From positions 1 to 6,065 of the forward strand of contig CANGIH010000165.1 in NCBI GenBank assembly GCA_947453875.1: DNA of 6,065 bases. The letters are read 5' to 3'. The notes under the pieces were generated by a model, which was given only the letters and a program-made list of their open reading frames with translations, was not told the DNA's origin and made no database searches. A program made the translations under genes and the position numbers. Of the stretch, positions 1 through 6,065 are shown piece by piece; position 1 is the stretch's first letter, and every line of letters starts with the position of its first letter. Source of the DNA: Planctomycetaceae bacterium. Its GTDB lineage: Bacteria; Planctomycetota; Planctomycetia; Pirellulales; UBA1268.

Positions 1-2714
1 AAGGTGTGGACCTGGCCGATCGTGCTGAAGAACGGCGTTGCCTGAACCCGGACATACCGGCGATCGGCGGAGACGACCGCCGTGGCGCTCATGTTCGTGC
101 CATCCTGAAGGTTGCTGATCACCGGCTGGTAGCCGGTTGCCCCACCACGGGTGAACGGCAGCGACGGGACGGGCGTCACCGGGCCGCCACTCCCACCGCG
201 GCTCTGCGCCAGCGACGACGCTGCCGACGAGCTGCTCATGCTTTGGAGTTGCTGGGCCAGCACGGCCTTGCCGACCGTCTGCTGGAAGGCGACGTCCTGC
301 GACACCTGGGCCTCGAACAGCGGCTGACGCCGACGTCCCTCGGGCAGGTCGATCGTGAACATCACCTCGTCGGCCCCGAGTGGCACCTGCTTGCGGAGCT
401 TCTGCTCCCGATCGGTGCCGCGGTGGAGCGTCAGTTGCACTGTGACCGTGTCGGCGGTCACCTTGCCATAAGCCTTGTGGATGAGCACCCGGTATGTCCC
501 GGGGAACGCCTCGGAAGCGACATACCGCTCACGCTGCGTGGCGTTTGTCGGGTCGGCCGGAATCTCCGAGTCAGCCAGAAGCGTGCCACCGGAAGTCGTT
601 CGGGGAGATGCCACCGAGCAGACCGTCCCGGCGGGTTCCTCAACCACCATGTCGATGTCGGCATCGCCATTCCAGGAGAATTCCAGTTCGACGTCGCGGA
701 CGAGGGCCTCATCGATCGCCGTGCGGAACGCCTCGGCCTCATCGACCTTCCCCTGCTTCTCGAGCGTGGTGATCGTCGCCTTGGAAAGCCGGGCGGCACG
801 GGTCGCCACCTCCTGCTGGGCGGTGGGCCATTCATGGGAGAGGACGCCGGCGCATGCCCACTTGAGGGCCGCGGCGTCGTTCTCCTTCGAGGCAATCGTC
901 ATCGCCAGCGCGAACGCCTCGCGGTTGGTCGGGTCGAGCGTGGCCGCCTGACGGCAGAGCCGGATTGCCTGACGCGATGAACCGAAGCGGGCGAGGTACT
1001 GGGCGAGGGCCAGAAGGTCGGACGGGGATGTGGCGAAGTCGGCGCTCGACATCAACGCCCGTTCCACCTCACCCCGGGGTTTGCCTGCCGCCTCCATGGC
1101 CAGGCCGAGGGCCTCGTACATCCAGGGCTCAGCTTGGCCGCAATTGATGGCCGCGGAGATCAGTTCGGCTGCCCGATCGAAACGTCCCGCGTCGCCAAGT
1201 TCAACCGCCGAAATCCGCAGTCTGGCGAGCTTGCCAGCACTGGCTCTTGCAGCGGTTTCACTGTCGCTCTCGGCTCCCTTCGAGGGCAGAAGGAACGCCC
1301 GCACGGCTGACCGCAGGTCGCGGGCGCCAAGCACTTCCTCAGGCAGCCCCAGATCGTTGCCGACCCCAGCCGTGGCACCTCTGTCATCGCCCTTCGCGTC
1401 TCCGGTCGGGGCCGAGTCGCCATCGACAGGCAGTTCGTCGGCTGGCGTCGGTTCTTCTGCCGGCTTCCGCGGAAGGGTGGCCTTCGAACCGGGCTTGTCA
1501 CGCATGCCGACACGGTCGCGGGCACCAGAAACCTGGAACATGCCGCCGCCCATGCCGCCGCCGCCCATGCCACCCATGCCACCGCCGCCCATGCCACCCA
1601 TCATGCCGCCACCCATGCCGCCACCCATGCCGCCACCCATGCCGCCGCCCCCCATCATCCCCACGGGGATGACGAGGTCGGCCACGGGGTAGACCTTGAT
1701 GATCATGTTCTCGGCGGCCTTCTCCTTCGTGGTGATCAGCATCACCTCATCCTTGATGAGATAGGTGAGATCGATGTCGCCGAGGAGCAGGCGGAGGGCG
1801 GAGCGGAGCGACACGCCGGAGATGTTCTTGGTCACGGGGGTGTCGAGATCGAGCCCTGCCTCCTCGAGGGCCTTCTGATCGATCTCCACCGGGATGCCCT
1901 GCGAGTCCTTGATCTGGGTGATCACGTCTCGCAGCGGTGTCTCGGTGAATTCGAAATTCTCGACCGGCTTGTCGAGGGCGTCGTAGATCCGCTGCTCGGC
2001 GCTGCCTGGATTGGCGAGATCAACCGACTTGTACTTCTCACGCAGCTTGGTCATCTCCTGCCAGCGTGCGGCGCTGGGATAGATGATCGGCGGTTCGTCC
2101 GGGAAGGGAATCGCGCCGAGGTCTGCGAGATGGAGGACATCCATGAAGCCGCGCTGTTGATCGCGGCGGAACCGCATGTTCTCGGTGTCGTAGTCGAGGA
2201 TCCGGGCGACGAGCGGCGCCGTGACACCGATCTCGCGGGCGGTCATCGGCACGCCACGATTGGCGTACAGCGGCGGGGCCTGTTCGGCGAGCTCCTTGCC
2301 GACGATCCGCTCTGCCTCGATGAATTTGTCGGTCGGCTGTTGGTAGCCGACGCGAATACCTTCCTCGACGAGTGCGTGGTAGCGTTCGGTGAGCTGCTTG
2401 ATCCTGTCCTCACGCCGCCGCAATTCGCCGTCGAGGCGGGCACGCTCCTGGGCGATGGCGTGATTCCTGTCGGCGACCAAGGCACGCTCAGCCTTCTCCC
2501 GCGAGCGGATGATCGAGTCGCGGATCGAGATCTCGATCTGCCGGCAGAGACGGTCTCGCGTCGCCGCATCAAGATCTTCTGAAGCGAGGACCAAACGCTG
2601 GAGTTCCTTGAGGTCGATGCGGGTGCGATCAGGGTCGACGACGCATGTCTGACGCGCATTGCGGAGGCGGACGGCGACTTCCTGTTCAAGCTGCTGGGAG
2701 CGCACTTTCCGCAT
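1..2714 (-). CDS. Coiled-coil / STN-like / Gly-Met-rich / TPR / beta-sandwich protein, C-terminus cut by window edge
   Basis: The minus-strand frame is open from the TAG at 2771-2769 to the left edge, giving at least 904 residues if the first ATG (2714-2712) is used. Order from that Met: charged Gln/Glu/Arg-rich coiled coil (about 5-130); a conserved-looking PFPDEPPIIYP stretch near 203-213; an STN-like (secretin/TonB short N-terminal) module at about 250-333 (FEFTETPLRDVI, then SGVSLRSALRLLL); a Gly/Met tract 353-392; an acidic Pro-rich linker; TPR-like helices at about 490-605; a DUF2135-like beta domain at about 672-775 with DADID at 684-688 and PGTYRVLIHKAYG; a Ser-rich stretch near 825; and ADRRYVRV near 882. 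There is no signal peptide after this ATG and no clear Shine-Dalgarno (SD) sequence before it, and the frame continues unbroken from the vWA gene upstream. The most likely reading is the C-terminal part of one exported multidomain protein, possibly an envelope scaffold. The function is unknown; domain names are from pattern recognition only. Confidence 0.85.
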   Translation of the reverse strand, partial: MRKVRSQQLEQEVAVRLRNARQTCVVDPDRTRIDLKELQRLVLASEDLDAATRDRLCRQIEISIRDSIIRSREKAERALVADRNHAIAQERARLDGELRRREDRIKQLTERYHALVEEGIRVGYQQPTDKFIEAERIVGKELAEQAPPLYANRGVPMTAREIGVTAPLVARILDYDTENMRFRRDQQRGFMDVLHLADLGAIPFPDEPPIIYPSAARWQEMTKLREKYKSVDLANPGSAEQRIYDALDKPVENFEFTETPLRDVITQIKDSQGIPVEIDQKALEEAGLDLDTPVTKNISGVSLRSALRLLLGDIDLTYLIKDEVMLITTKEKAAENMIIKVYPVADLVIPVGMMGGGGMGGGMGGGMGGGMMGGMGGGGMGGMGGGGMGGGMFQVSGARDRVGMRDKPGSKATLPRKPAEEPTPADELPVDGDSAPTGDAKGDDRGATAGVGNDLGLPEEVLGARDLRSAVRAFLLPSKGAESDSETAARASAGKLARLRISAVELGDAGRFDRAAELISAAINCGQAEPWMYEALGLAMEAAGKPRGEVERALMSSADFATSPSDLLALAQYLARFGSSRQAIRLCRQAATLDPTNREAFALAMTIASKENDAAALKWACAGVLSHEWPTAQQEVATRAARLSKATITTLEKQGKVDEAEAFRTAIDEALVRDVELEFSWNGDADIDMVVEEPAGTVCSVASPRTTSGGTLLADSEIPADPTNATQRERYVASEAFPGTYRVLIHKAYGKVTADTVTVQLTLHRGTDREQKLRKQVPLGADEVMFTIDLPEGRRRQPLFEAQVSQDVAFQQTVGKAVLAQQLQSMSSSSAASSLAQSRGGSGGPVTPVPSLPFTRGGATGYQPVISNLQDGTNMSATAVVSADRRYVRVQATPFFSTIGQVHT
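1539..1658 (-). repeat. Gly/Met low-complexity repeat within the coding region
   Basis: Forty consecutive codons encode only glycine (28) and methionine (12), mostly as MGGG or MGG units. On the plus strand this appears as repeated CATGCCGCC/CATGCCACC units. It sits between the STN-like module and an acidic linker (residues 353-392 of the 1-2714 gene), so it is probably a flexible hinge. The GGC/GGT/GGG variation and the intact frame show it is translated and not a non-coding satellite. Slippage could make its length vary between strains. Confidence 0.9.
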
Positions 2715-2768
2715 CCGGGCAAAATCGGCCAGTTCACTGCGTTCCGGATCGGCGACGAGATCCCCCTC

Positions 2769-2771
2769 CTA
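2769..2771 (-). other. In-frame amber codon joining two reading frames
   Basis: On the minus strand the sequence reads CCT GAA TAG GAG GGG GAT CTC. The frame before TAG encodes the vWA protein, and the same frame after it stays open for over 900 codons. No ATG, GTG or TTG occurs in frame for 18 codons after the stop. An SD-like AGGAGGGGG overlaps the stop, but the first ATG is about 47 bases further on, too far for normal use. One base change (for example CAG or GAG to TAG) would explain the break. Confidence 0.8.
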
Positions 2772-4163
2772 TTCAGGGGTCCCGGCGGGGAACTCCTGTC
2801 CACGCTCGGGAAGCCCCGGGTCTGGGAGGCCCGGCCCACCGAACCCGATTGCCGGTTCGCCGGCCGGGGCACGGAGTGCCTCGGGGGTCGGCACCTCTTC
2901 TTCGGTCATCTCGCCGACCGCCTGATCGGCATCGTTCTCGTCTTCAAAGAGATTCTTCTGGGCGGCGGTGAACATCACCCAGGCATCGACGTTGTCAGGG
3001 TCCTTGCGGAGCGAGGCATAGGCCAGCCGCATCGCGGAGCCGTGGGCGCCCGATGCCTCGGCCTGACGGGCCATTTTCACCAGCGCCGTCGCCTCGTTGC
3101 GGATCACGTTCCTGGCGAGGTCCAGCCCTTCCCGCCCAAGCGTGGGGAGGTAGACACCGTCGGAGTCGCGGGCATTCCGGTATAGCTCTTCGACGTAGGC
3201 ATTTTCTGGGATCGGCGCTGCGGCGGGGATCGCCACCTCGGCCTGGAGGGGCCGCATTCCCCTGCCCTGATCGGTCGCCGCTTCGAGCACGAAGTCGAGG
3301 CGGGCACCTTGGAGCGGGCCTTCGACGATCACTACCGAGTCACGATCGGAGCGGAGCGGAGGAAGGCTTCCCGGGAGCATCCGGAGGCGGGCGTCAGGCA
3401 CGTCGGCGGAGAGGACCACATCCTCAGGCCACGCTACCGATTGCACTGCCGCTGCCGCCATCCGGCTGCCAGCGTCAGAGGGAGAGATCGTGCCATCGGG
3501 GACAATTAGCATGCCGCCGGTCGCGTTTGCGATCGCCGCCAGGCAGGGCCAGTTGACACTGGGGCCGATGCCGACTGCCGACACGCTGATCCGCCTGTTC
3601 TTCAGGGTGGTGAGCACGCGTCGGAACTCGCCGGTGTCAACGCCAGCCAAGCCGGGCCCATCGCCGACATAGACGATCGCGCGAGGGGCAGGCGAGGCCT
3701 CGAACAGTTCGGCGGCCCCCTCGAGGACCGCGACCATGTCGGTCGATCCAAGGGGCGTGCGGGCTTCGAGAGCGGCCACTGCCGAGCGACTGCCGGCGGA
3801 ACCGGCCGTCACGAACGTCGTCGAAAGGGGGGTGCAGGCGATATCCGACGCGGCAACAAGATAGCGGTCGTCGTCACGCGCCTTGTCGAGCAGGGAGGTA
3901 ACGGCACGGGTGGCGTTCACCCGGTGATCACCGATCTGGCTTGCGGACGTGTCGATGAGGAGGACCACGTCGGTCGGCGCCGACGCGGCGGTCGGCATGG
4001 TCGGCCGCAGGCCGATGGCCGACACCGGCAGGGATGCCTCATCCCTCTGGAAGGTCTCAACGAACGTCACTGCGACGGCGTCGTCGGCCGCCGCCACGGT
4101 GGGGGGCAGCAGCAGGGCTGCAAGTGCGAGGCAGACGGTCGCCGGCGAGATGGGCTTCGACAT
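2769..4163 (-). CDS. Secreted von Willebrand factor A domain protein
   Basis: This is a 464-residue protein. The start at 4163 is chosen because GGAGGG lies just upstream and the N-terminus is a good signal peptide: Lys3, hydrophobic segment about 9-23, and an AAA/DD cleavage site near 26/27. The vWA domain spans about 64-235 and carries a complete metal-ion-dependent adhesion site: DTSAS at 71-75, Thr141 in LGSTD, and Asp168 in YVGDG. Such domains bind divalent metal and mediate protein-protein contacts. A beta-rich stretch (LPPLRSDRDSVV) follows, then a helical TPR-like segment (RLAYASLRKDPDNVDAW), an acidic linker and a Gly/Pro-rich tail ending at TAG. The next codons continue in the same frame into the coiled-coil/STN reading frame with no gap. 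I recall similar planctomycete proteins as one chain, so this may be the N-terminal half of an interrupted gene. The longer start at 4217 would put 18 residues before the signal peptide and is less likely. Confidence 0.88.
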   Translation of the reverse strand: MSKPISPATVCLALAALLLPPTVAAADDAVAVTFVETFQRDEASLPVSAIGLRPTMPTAASAPTDVVLLIDTSASQIGDHRVNATRAVTSLLDKARDDDRYLVAASDIACTPLSTTFVTAGSAGSRSAVAALEARTPLGSTDMVAVLEGAAELFEASPAPRAIVYVGDGPGLAGVDTGEFRRVLTTLKNRRISVSAVGIGPSVNWPCLAAIANATGGMLIVPDGTISPSDAGSRMAAAAVQSVAWPEDVVLSADVPDARLRMLPGSLPPLRSDRDSVVIVEGPLQGARLDFVLEAATDQGRGMRPLQAEVAIPAAAPIPENAYVEELYRNARDSDGVYLPTLGREGLDLARNVIRNEATALVKMARQAEASGAHGSAMRLAYASLRKDPDNVDAWVMFTAAQKNLFEDENDADQAVGEMTEEEVPTPEALRAPAGEPAIGFGGPGLPDPGLPERGQEFPAGTPE

Positions 4164-4166
4164 GGT

Positions 4167-4172
4167 CCCTCC
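4167..4172 (-). promoter_or_regulatory. Ribosome binding site of the vWA gene
   Basis: The minus strand reads GGAGGGACC directly before the ATG at 4163. The spacing is short but the match to the anti-SD sequence is strong. It decides for the 4163 start over the upstream ATG at 4217, and the resulting N-terminus is a clean signal peptide. Confidence 0.6.
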
Positions 4173-4423
4173 AGAATGGCCGAGATGCGTCATGCAGCAA
4201 CGGCCGGTGGAAAGCATATTTACTCCCCCCCGCTGCCGCCAACGCCGATCTCTGCGGGATTCCCCCCACTTTTCAAGATTGTTCCCCCGAAAGACCCGCG
4301 GCAGAGAGTGGCCAGGGACGCCTTCCCATGCTCGGCAGCGGGGGTGCCAGGCGATGTTGGTGAGTGGCGCTCATCTCGGCATACTTCCGCCGGTTTCCAC
4401 CAGGTCGCGGTCGACCAGTCAGC

Positions 4424-4430
4424 GGAGAGG
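4424..4430 (+). promoter_or_regulatory. Ribosome binding site of the HtrA-type protease
   Basis: GGAGAGG, followed by GGCCC and then ATG at 4436, gives a purine-rich SD at normal spacing. It favours ATG 4436 over the GTG at 4364, which is 24 codons upstream, and over ATG 4532, which has only a weak GGGG before it. Confidence 0.55.
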
Positions 4431-4435
4431 GGCCC

Positions 4436-5674
4436 ATGTGCTTTGCCGAAAAATCGCCACCGCGGTGCATTGTCCGGGGGGAGTCGCCACAGCGGCAGAC
4501 CGCGTTCCGGGAAATCGCCTCCCACGCGGGGATGTGGCTCTGTTTCGCCGCCCTGGCCACTGCCAGTGGGCCGATTTTCGCCCAGGTTGCGTCGGCTCCT
4601 CCCCGGGGCGGCGCGGCCGTGATGGGTGGGGCACCGGCAGCGTCCGTTCCGCTATCAGCCCCGGTGGACACCCCGGCAACCCGAGGGTTCACCCCCGAGG
4701 AGCAGACGAACATCGCCGTTTACGAGGCGGTCAACCGCAGCGTCGTCAACATCAACACGAAGGCGACCGTTGCCGCCGGGCTTTTTCTGCTTGAAGTGCC
4801 TTCGGAAGGAGCTGGCTCCGGGATCGTTGTCGATAAGGCGGGGCATATCCTCACCAACTTCCATGTCGTGGAGGGGGCCAAGGAGATTCAGGTGCTCTTG
4901 TACGACGGGTCCTCGCACAACGCCACGGTCGTCGGACAGGATCCGGCGACCGACGTCGCCATCGTCAAGGTGGCGGCACCGCCTGATTTGCTCGTGCCGG
5001 TTCTGTTCGGGCAATCTTCTGATCTGCGGGTCGGGCAGAGGGTATTCGCAATCGGCAATCCTTTCGGCCTGGAACGCACCCTGACCACGGGAATCATTTC
5101 CAGCCTCAATCGTTCCCTGCCGACCCGCAGTGGCCGCACGATTAAGTCGATCATCCAGACCGATGCGGCAATCAATCCGGGGAATTCCGGTGGGCCACTC
5201 CTCGACAGCGCCAGTCGACTGATCGGCATGAATACTGCGATTGCAAGTCGAACCGGGCAGAGTTCGGGGGTCGGGTTTGCGATCCCTGTCGGGACACTTT
5301 CGCGGATCGTTCCCCAACTGATCCAAAAGGGAAAGGTTGTCAGGCCTGATGCGGGGATCGCCCGTGTTTATCAAACCGATCGGGGGCTCCTCGTGGCGTC
5401 GTTGGTGCCCGATGGGCCCGCTGAACATGCCGGCATGCGCGGCTTCAAGGTAGTCCGGGAACGGCGTCGGCAAGGGCCTTTTTTCACGGAATCGGAGCGG
5501 ATTGATCGGAGTTCGGCCGACTTGATCACCGCGGTGGGAGGGGTCGCCGTGAAGACGGCCGATGACTTTCTTTCCCAGGTGGAGGCCCGGAATCCCGGAG
5601 AACAGGTCCTGGTGACGGTCGAAAGGGAGGGGCATCTGCTCGATCTCCCGGTTGTCCTCACGGCCGAAAAGTGA
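4436..5674 (+). CDS. htrA: HtrA/Deg-family trypsin-like serine protease with one PDZ domain
   Basis: This is a 412-residue envelope protease of the S1C (HtrA/DegP/DegS) family, which degrades or processes misfolded exported proteins. After a long polar N-region, the hydrophobic segment MWLCFAALATASGPIFA (33-49) is a signal peptide or N-terminal membrane anchor. A Pro/Ala-rich linker leads to the protease domain at about 90-305. The catalytic triad is complete: His143 in TNFHVVEG, Asp173 in DPATDVAIVKV and Ser251 in NPGNSGGPL. GVGFAIPV, typical of the family, follows. One PDZ domain occupies about 310-412; it contains a basic segment (VVRERRRQ) and ends with LDLPVVLTAEK. A single PDZ resembles DegS or HhoA layouts more than two-PDZ DegP. 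The family is certain, but the symbol is family level only. The gene is divergent from the vWA gene and followed by an apparently unrelated rRNA-type leader, so it is probably monocistronic. The start is moderately certain; GTG 4364 would add 24 residues. Confidence 0.93.
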   Translation: MCFAEKSPPRCIVRGESPQRQTAFREIASHAGMWLCFAALATASGPIFAQVASAPPRGGAAVMGGAPAASVPLSAPVDTPATRGFTPEEQTNIAVYEAVNRSVVNINTKATVAAGLFLLEVPSEGAGSGIVVDKAGHILTNFHVVEGAKEIQVLLYDGSSHNATVVGQDPATDVAIVKVAAPPDLLVPVLFGQSSDLRVGQRVFAIGNPFGLERTLTTGIISSLNRSLPTRSGRTIKSIIQTDAAINPGNSGGPLLDSASRLIGMNTAIASRTGQSSGVGFAIPVGTLSRIVPQLIQKGKVVRPDAGIARVYQTDRGLLVASLVPDGPAEHAGMRGFKVVRERRRQGPFFTESERIDRSSADLITAVGGVAVKTADDFLSQVEARNPGEQVLVTVEREGHLLDLPVVLTAEK

Positions 5675-5679
5675 CCATT

Positions 5680-5700
5680 GCTCCTCCGTTAAGGGGGGGC
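5680..5700 (+). terminator. Possible terminator hairpin after the protease gene
   Basis: Five bases after the TGA, GCTCCTCC pairs with GGGGGGGC across a GTTAA loop, an 8-bp stem with two G-U pairs. No T-run follows directly; a T5 run lies at 5719-5723. It could end the protease transcript but is not a classic intrinsic terminator. Confidence 0.35.
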
Positions 5701-5765
5701 TTGCGGGAAAAAACTGCATTTTTGCGGCGAAAAACGCCGACAAAAAAATTTCTCGAACAGAGCCG

Positions 5766-5793
5766 TTGACCGATTCGTACGGCCTGTTAGATT
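5766..5793 (+). promoter_or_regulatory. Strong-looking promoter, probably of an rRNA operon
   Basis: TTGACC (5766-5771, five of six -35 bases) is followed after 16 bases by TAGATT (5788-5793, four of six -10 bases), preceded by TG at 5785-5786 (extended -10). Just upstream, 5707-5750 is rich in A and T tracts and could act as an UP element. Transcription would begin near 5800 and read the structured leader to the right edge. The sigma-70-type match is seen directly; the rRNA assignment is inferred from the downstream motifs. Confidence 0.6.
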
Positions 5794-5799
5794 TCCGTC

Positions 5800-6065
5800 T
5801 CCTCGCCGCGGACGCCTTCGGGTGCCAAGCGAGGCCGTTCATTGACAATTCGGCAGTTGATCTCTTTCGGTTTCGGCCGGCACGCGATCGTGACCGGCAC
5901 CGGCCGTCTTGAGGCAGTCAGCAAGATCGAAGCTTCGGCTTCGAACGAGCTCTGTTCTCATCAGGTCGGAGTTTTCGAAAACAAAGACAGGTCGGACCTC
6001 TTGAGGTTTGTCCAGGCGATACAGAAGCCGGGAAGCAATTTCCGGTGAATGAAGAACCAACAAAT
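5800..6065 (+). ncRNA. Structured leader RNA, probably 5' external spacer of an rRNA operon
   Basis: This stretch has no credible gene but is dense in RNA-like structure. Seen directly: a boxA-like GTTCATTGACAATT at 5837-5850; a hairpin at 5876-5898 (nine pairs, one bulged A, CGAT loop); a 7-bp hairpin at 5927-5944 closed by a C(UUCG)G tetraloop; a palindrome GTTTTCGAAAAC at 5971-5982; a weaker bulged hairpin at about 5994-6013; and an 8-pair hairpin at 6027-6046 with a GCAA (GNRA) tetraloop. A promoter lies just upstream. This combination is typical of bacterial rRNA leaders, where boxA recruits the Nus antitermination complex and stems guide processing. Mature rRNA is not reached, so 16S versus 23S cannot be told; planctomycetes often keep them unlinked. 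Another structured 5' UTR is the main alternative. Confidence 0.55.
5837..5850 (+). promoter_or_regulatory. boxA-like antitermination motif
   Basis: GTTCATTGACAATT resembles the rRNA boxA (TGCTCTTTAACA in Escherichia coli, and TTCTTTGACA-like variants in other phyla). It lies about 40 bases after the predicted transcription start, a usual leader position. TTGACA here also matches a perfect -35, but nothing like a -10 follows at 15-19 bases. Confidence 0.5.

Larger units (their letters stand above)
4164..4435. promoter_or_regulatory. Divergent intergenic region between vWA and protease genes
   Basis: These 272 bases separate two divergently transcribed genes and must hold both promoters. For the minus-strand gene, TAAATA (plus 4217-4222) in a small AT-rich island is a possible -10, with TTGGCG (plus 4237-4242) a weak -35 at only 14 bases spacing. 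I see no convincing -35/-10 pair for the protease. There is a run of seven C residues at 4225-4231. No operator, inverted repeat or small gene is evident. Confidence 0.35.

Noticed and set aside
6..980. A 324-codon plus-strand open frame
   Set aside because: It is antisense to the long minus-strand gene, whose translation shows coherent domains. The plus frame is Arg/His/Gly-rich with no recognisable motif, as expected for a GC-rich shadow frame.
1539..1660. Repeated CATGCCGCC units as a possible CRISPR or satellite array
   Set aside because: Units are 9-15 bases without spacers, stay in the coding frame and encode a Gly/Met tract.
2243..2872. A 209-codon minus-strand open frame spanning the TAG junction
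   Set aside because: It lies in a different frame from the domain-bearing proteins on both sides and is Ser/Arg/Pro-rich without motifs, so it does not bridge the two halves.
5725..5739. CGGCG-AAAAA-CGCCG hairpin as an intrinsic terminator
   Set aside because: The stem is only 5 bp and is followed by an A-run, not a T-run, on the plus strand; on the minus strand it is followed by C and A residues. It more likely belongs to the A/T-rich region upstream of the promoter.
4655..5848. A 397-codon minus-strand open frame opposite the protease
   Set aside because: The plus strand carries a complete HtrA protease with a catalytic triad. The opposite frame has no motif and runs through the promoter and leader region.
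5842..5870. TTGACA as the -35 of a second promoter
   Set aside because: No -10-like hexamer follows at 15-19 bases; the motif is better explained as part of boxA.
5842..6048. A 68-codon plus-strand frame near the right end
   Set aside because: It has a TTG start with no SD, overlaps the boxA-like motif and all the hairpins, and its product has no recognisable features.

Overview
The window is GC-rich and most probably comes from a planctomycete, likely a Pirellula/Rhodopirellula-type relative. The evidence is protein style: a secreted von Willebrand A (vWA) protein leading into a coiled-coil / STN-like / Gly-Met-rich / TPR / beta-sandwich polypeptide, beside a single-PDZ HtrA-type protease. 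This is judged from sequence character and remembered family patterns, with no database search.

Layout. Positions 1-2768 (minus strand) are one uninterrupted reading frame that runs off the left edge. It encodes a coiled coil, a secretin/TonB short N-terminal (STN)-like module, a Gly/Met low-complexity tract, TPR-like helices and a DUF2135-like beta domain. Positions 2769-4163 (minus strand), immediately upstream and in the same frame, encode a vWA protein with a signal peptide. Only one TAG codon separates the two. The downstream part has no convincing ribosome binding site and no signal peptide of its own, so the pair looks like one large exported protein interrupted by an amber codon (mutation, sequencing error, or a real split or readthrough).

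Positions 4164-4435 are a divergent intergenic region. Positions 4436-5674 (plus strand) encode a secreted trypsin-like serine protease of the HtrA/Deg family with a complete His-Asp-Ser triad and one PDZ domain.

Positions 5675-6065 hold no credible gene. They contain a possible terminator, an A/T-rich stretch, an extended -10 promoter, a boxA-like motif and several strong hairpins, including a C(UUCG)G and a GNRA tetraloop. This is what the leader of a ribosomal RNA operon looks like; the rRNA gene itself would begin just past the right edge.

How the parts relate. The two minus-strand reading frames and the protease are all predicted to act outside the cytoplasm (vWA adhesion or assembly scaffold; envelope proteolysis or quality control), but nothing in the sequence shows that they work together. 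The rRNA leader is an independent housekeeping unit.
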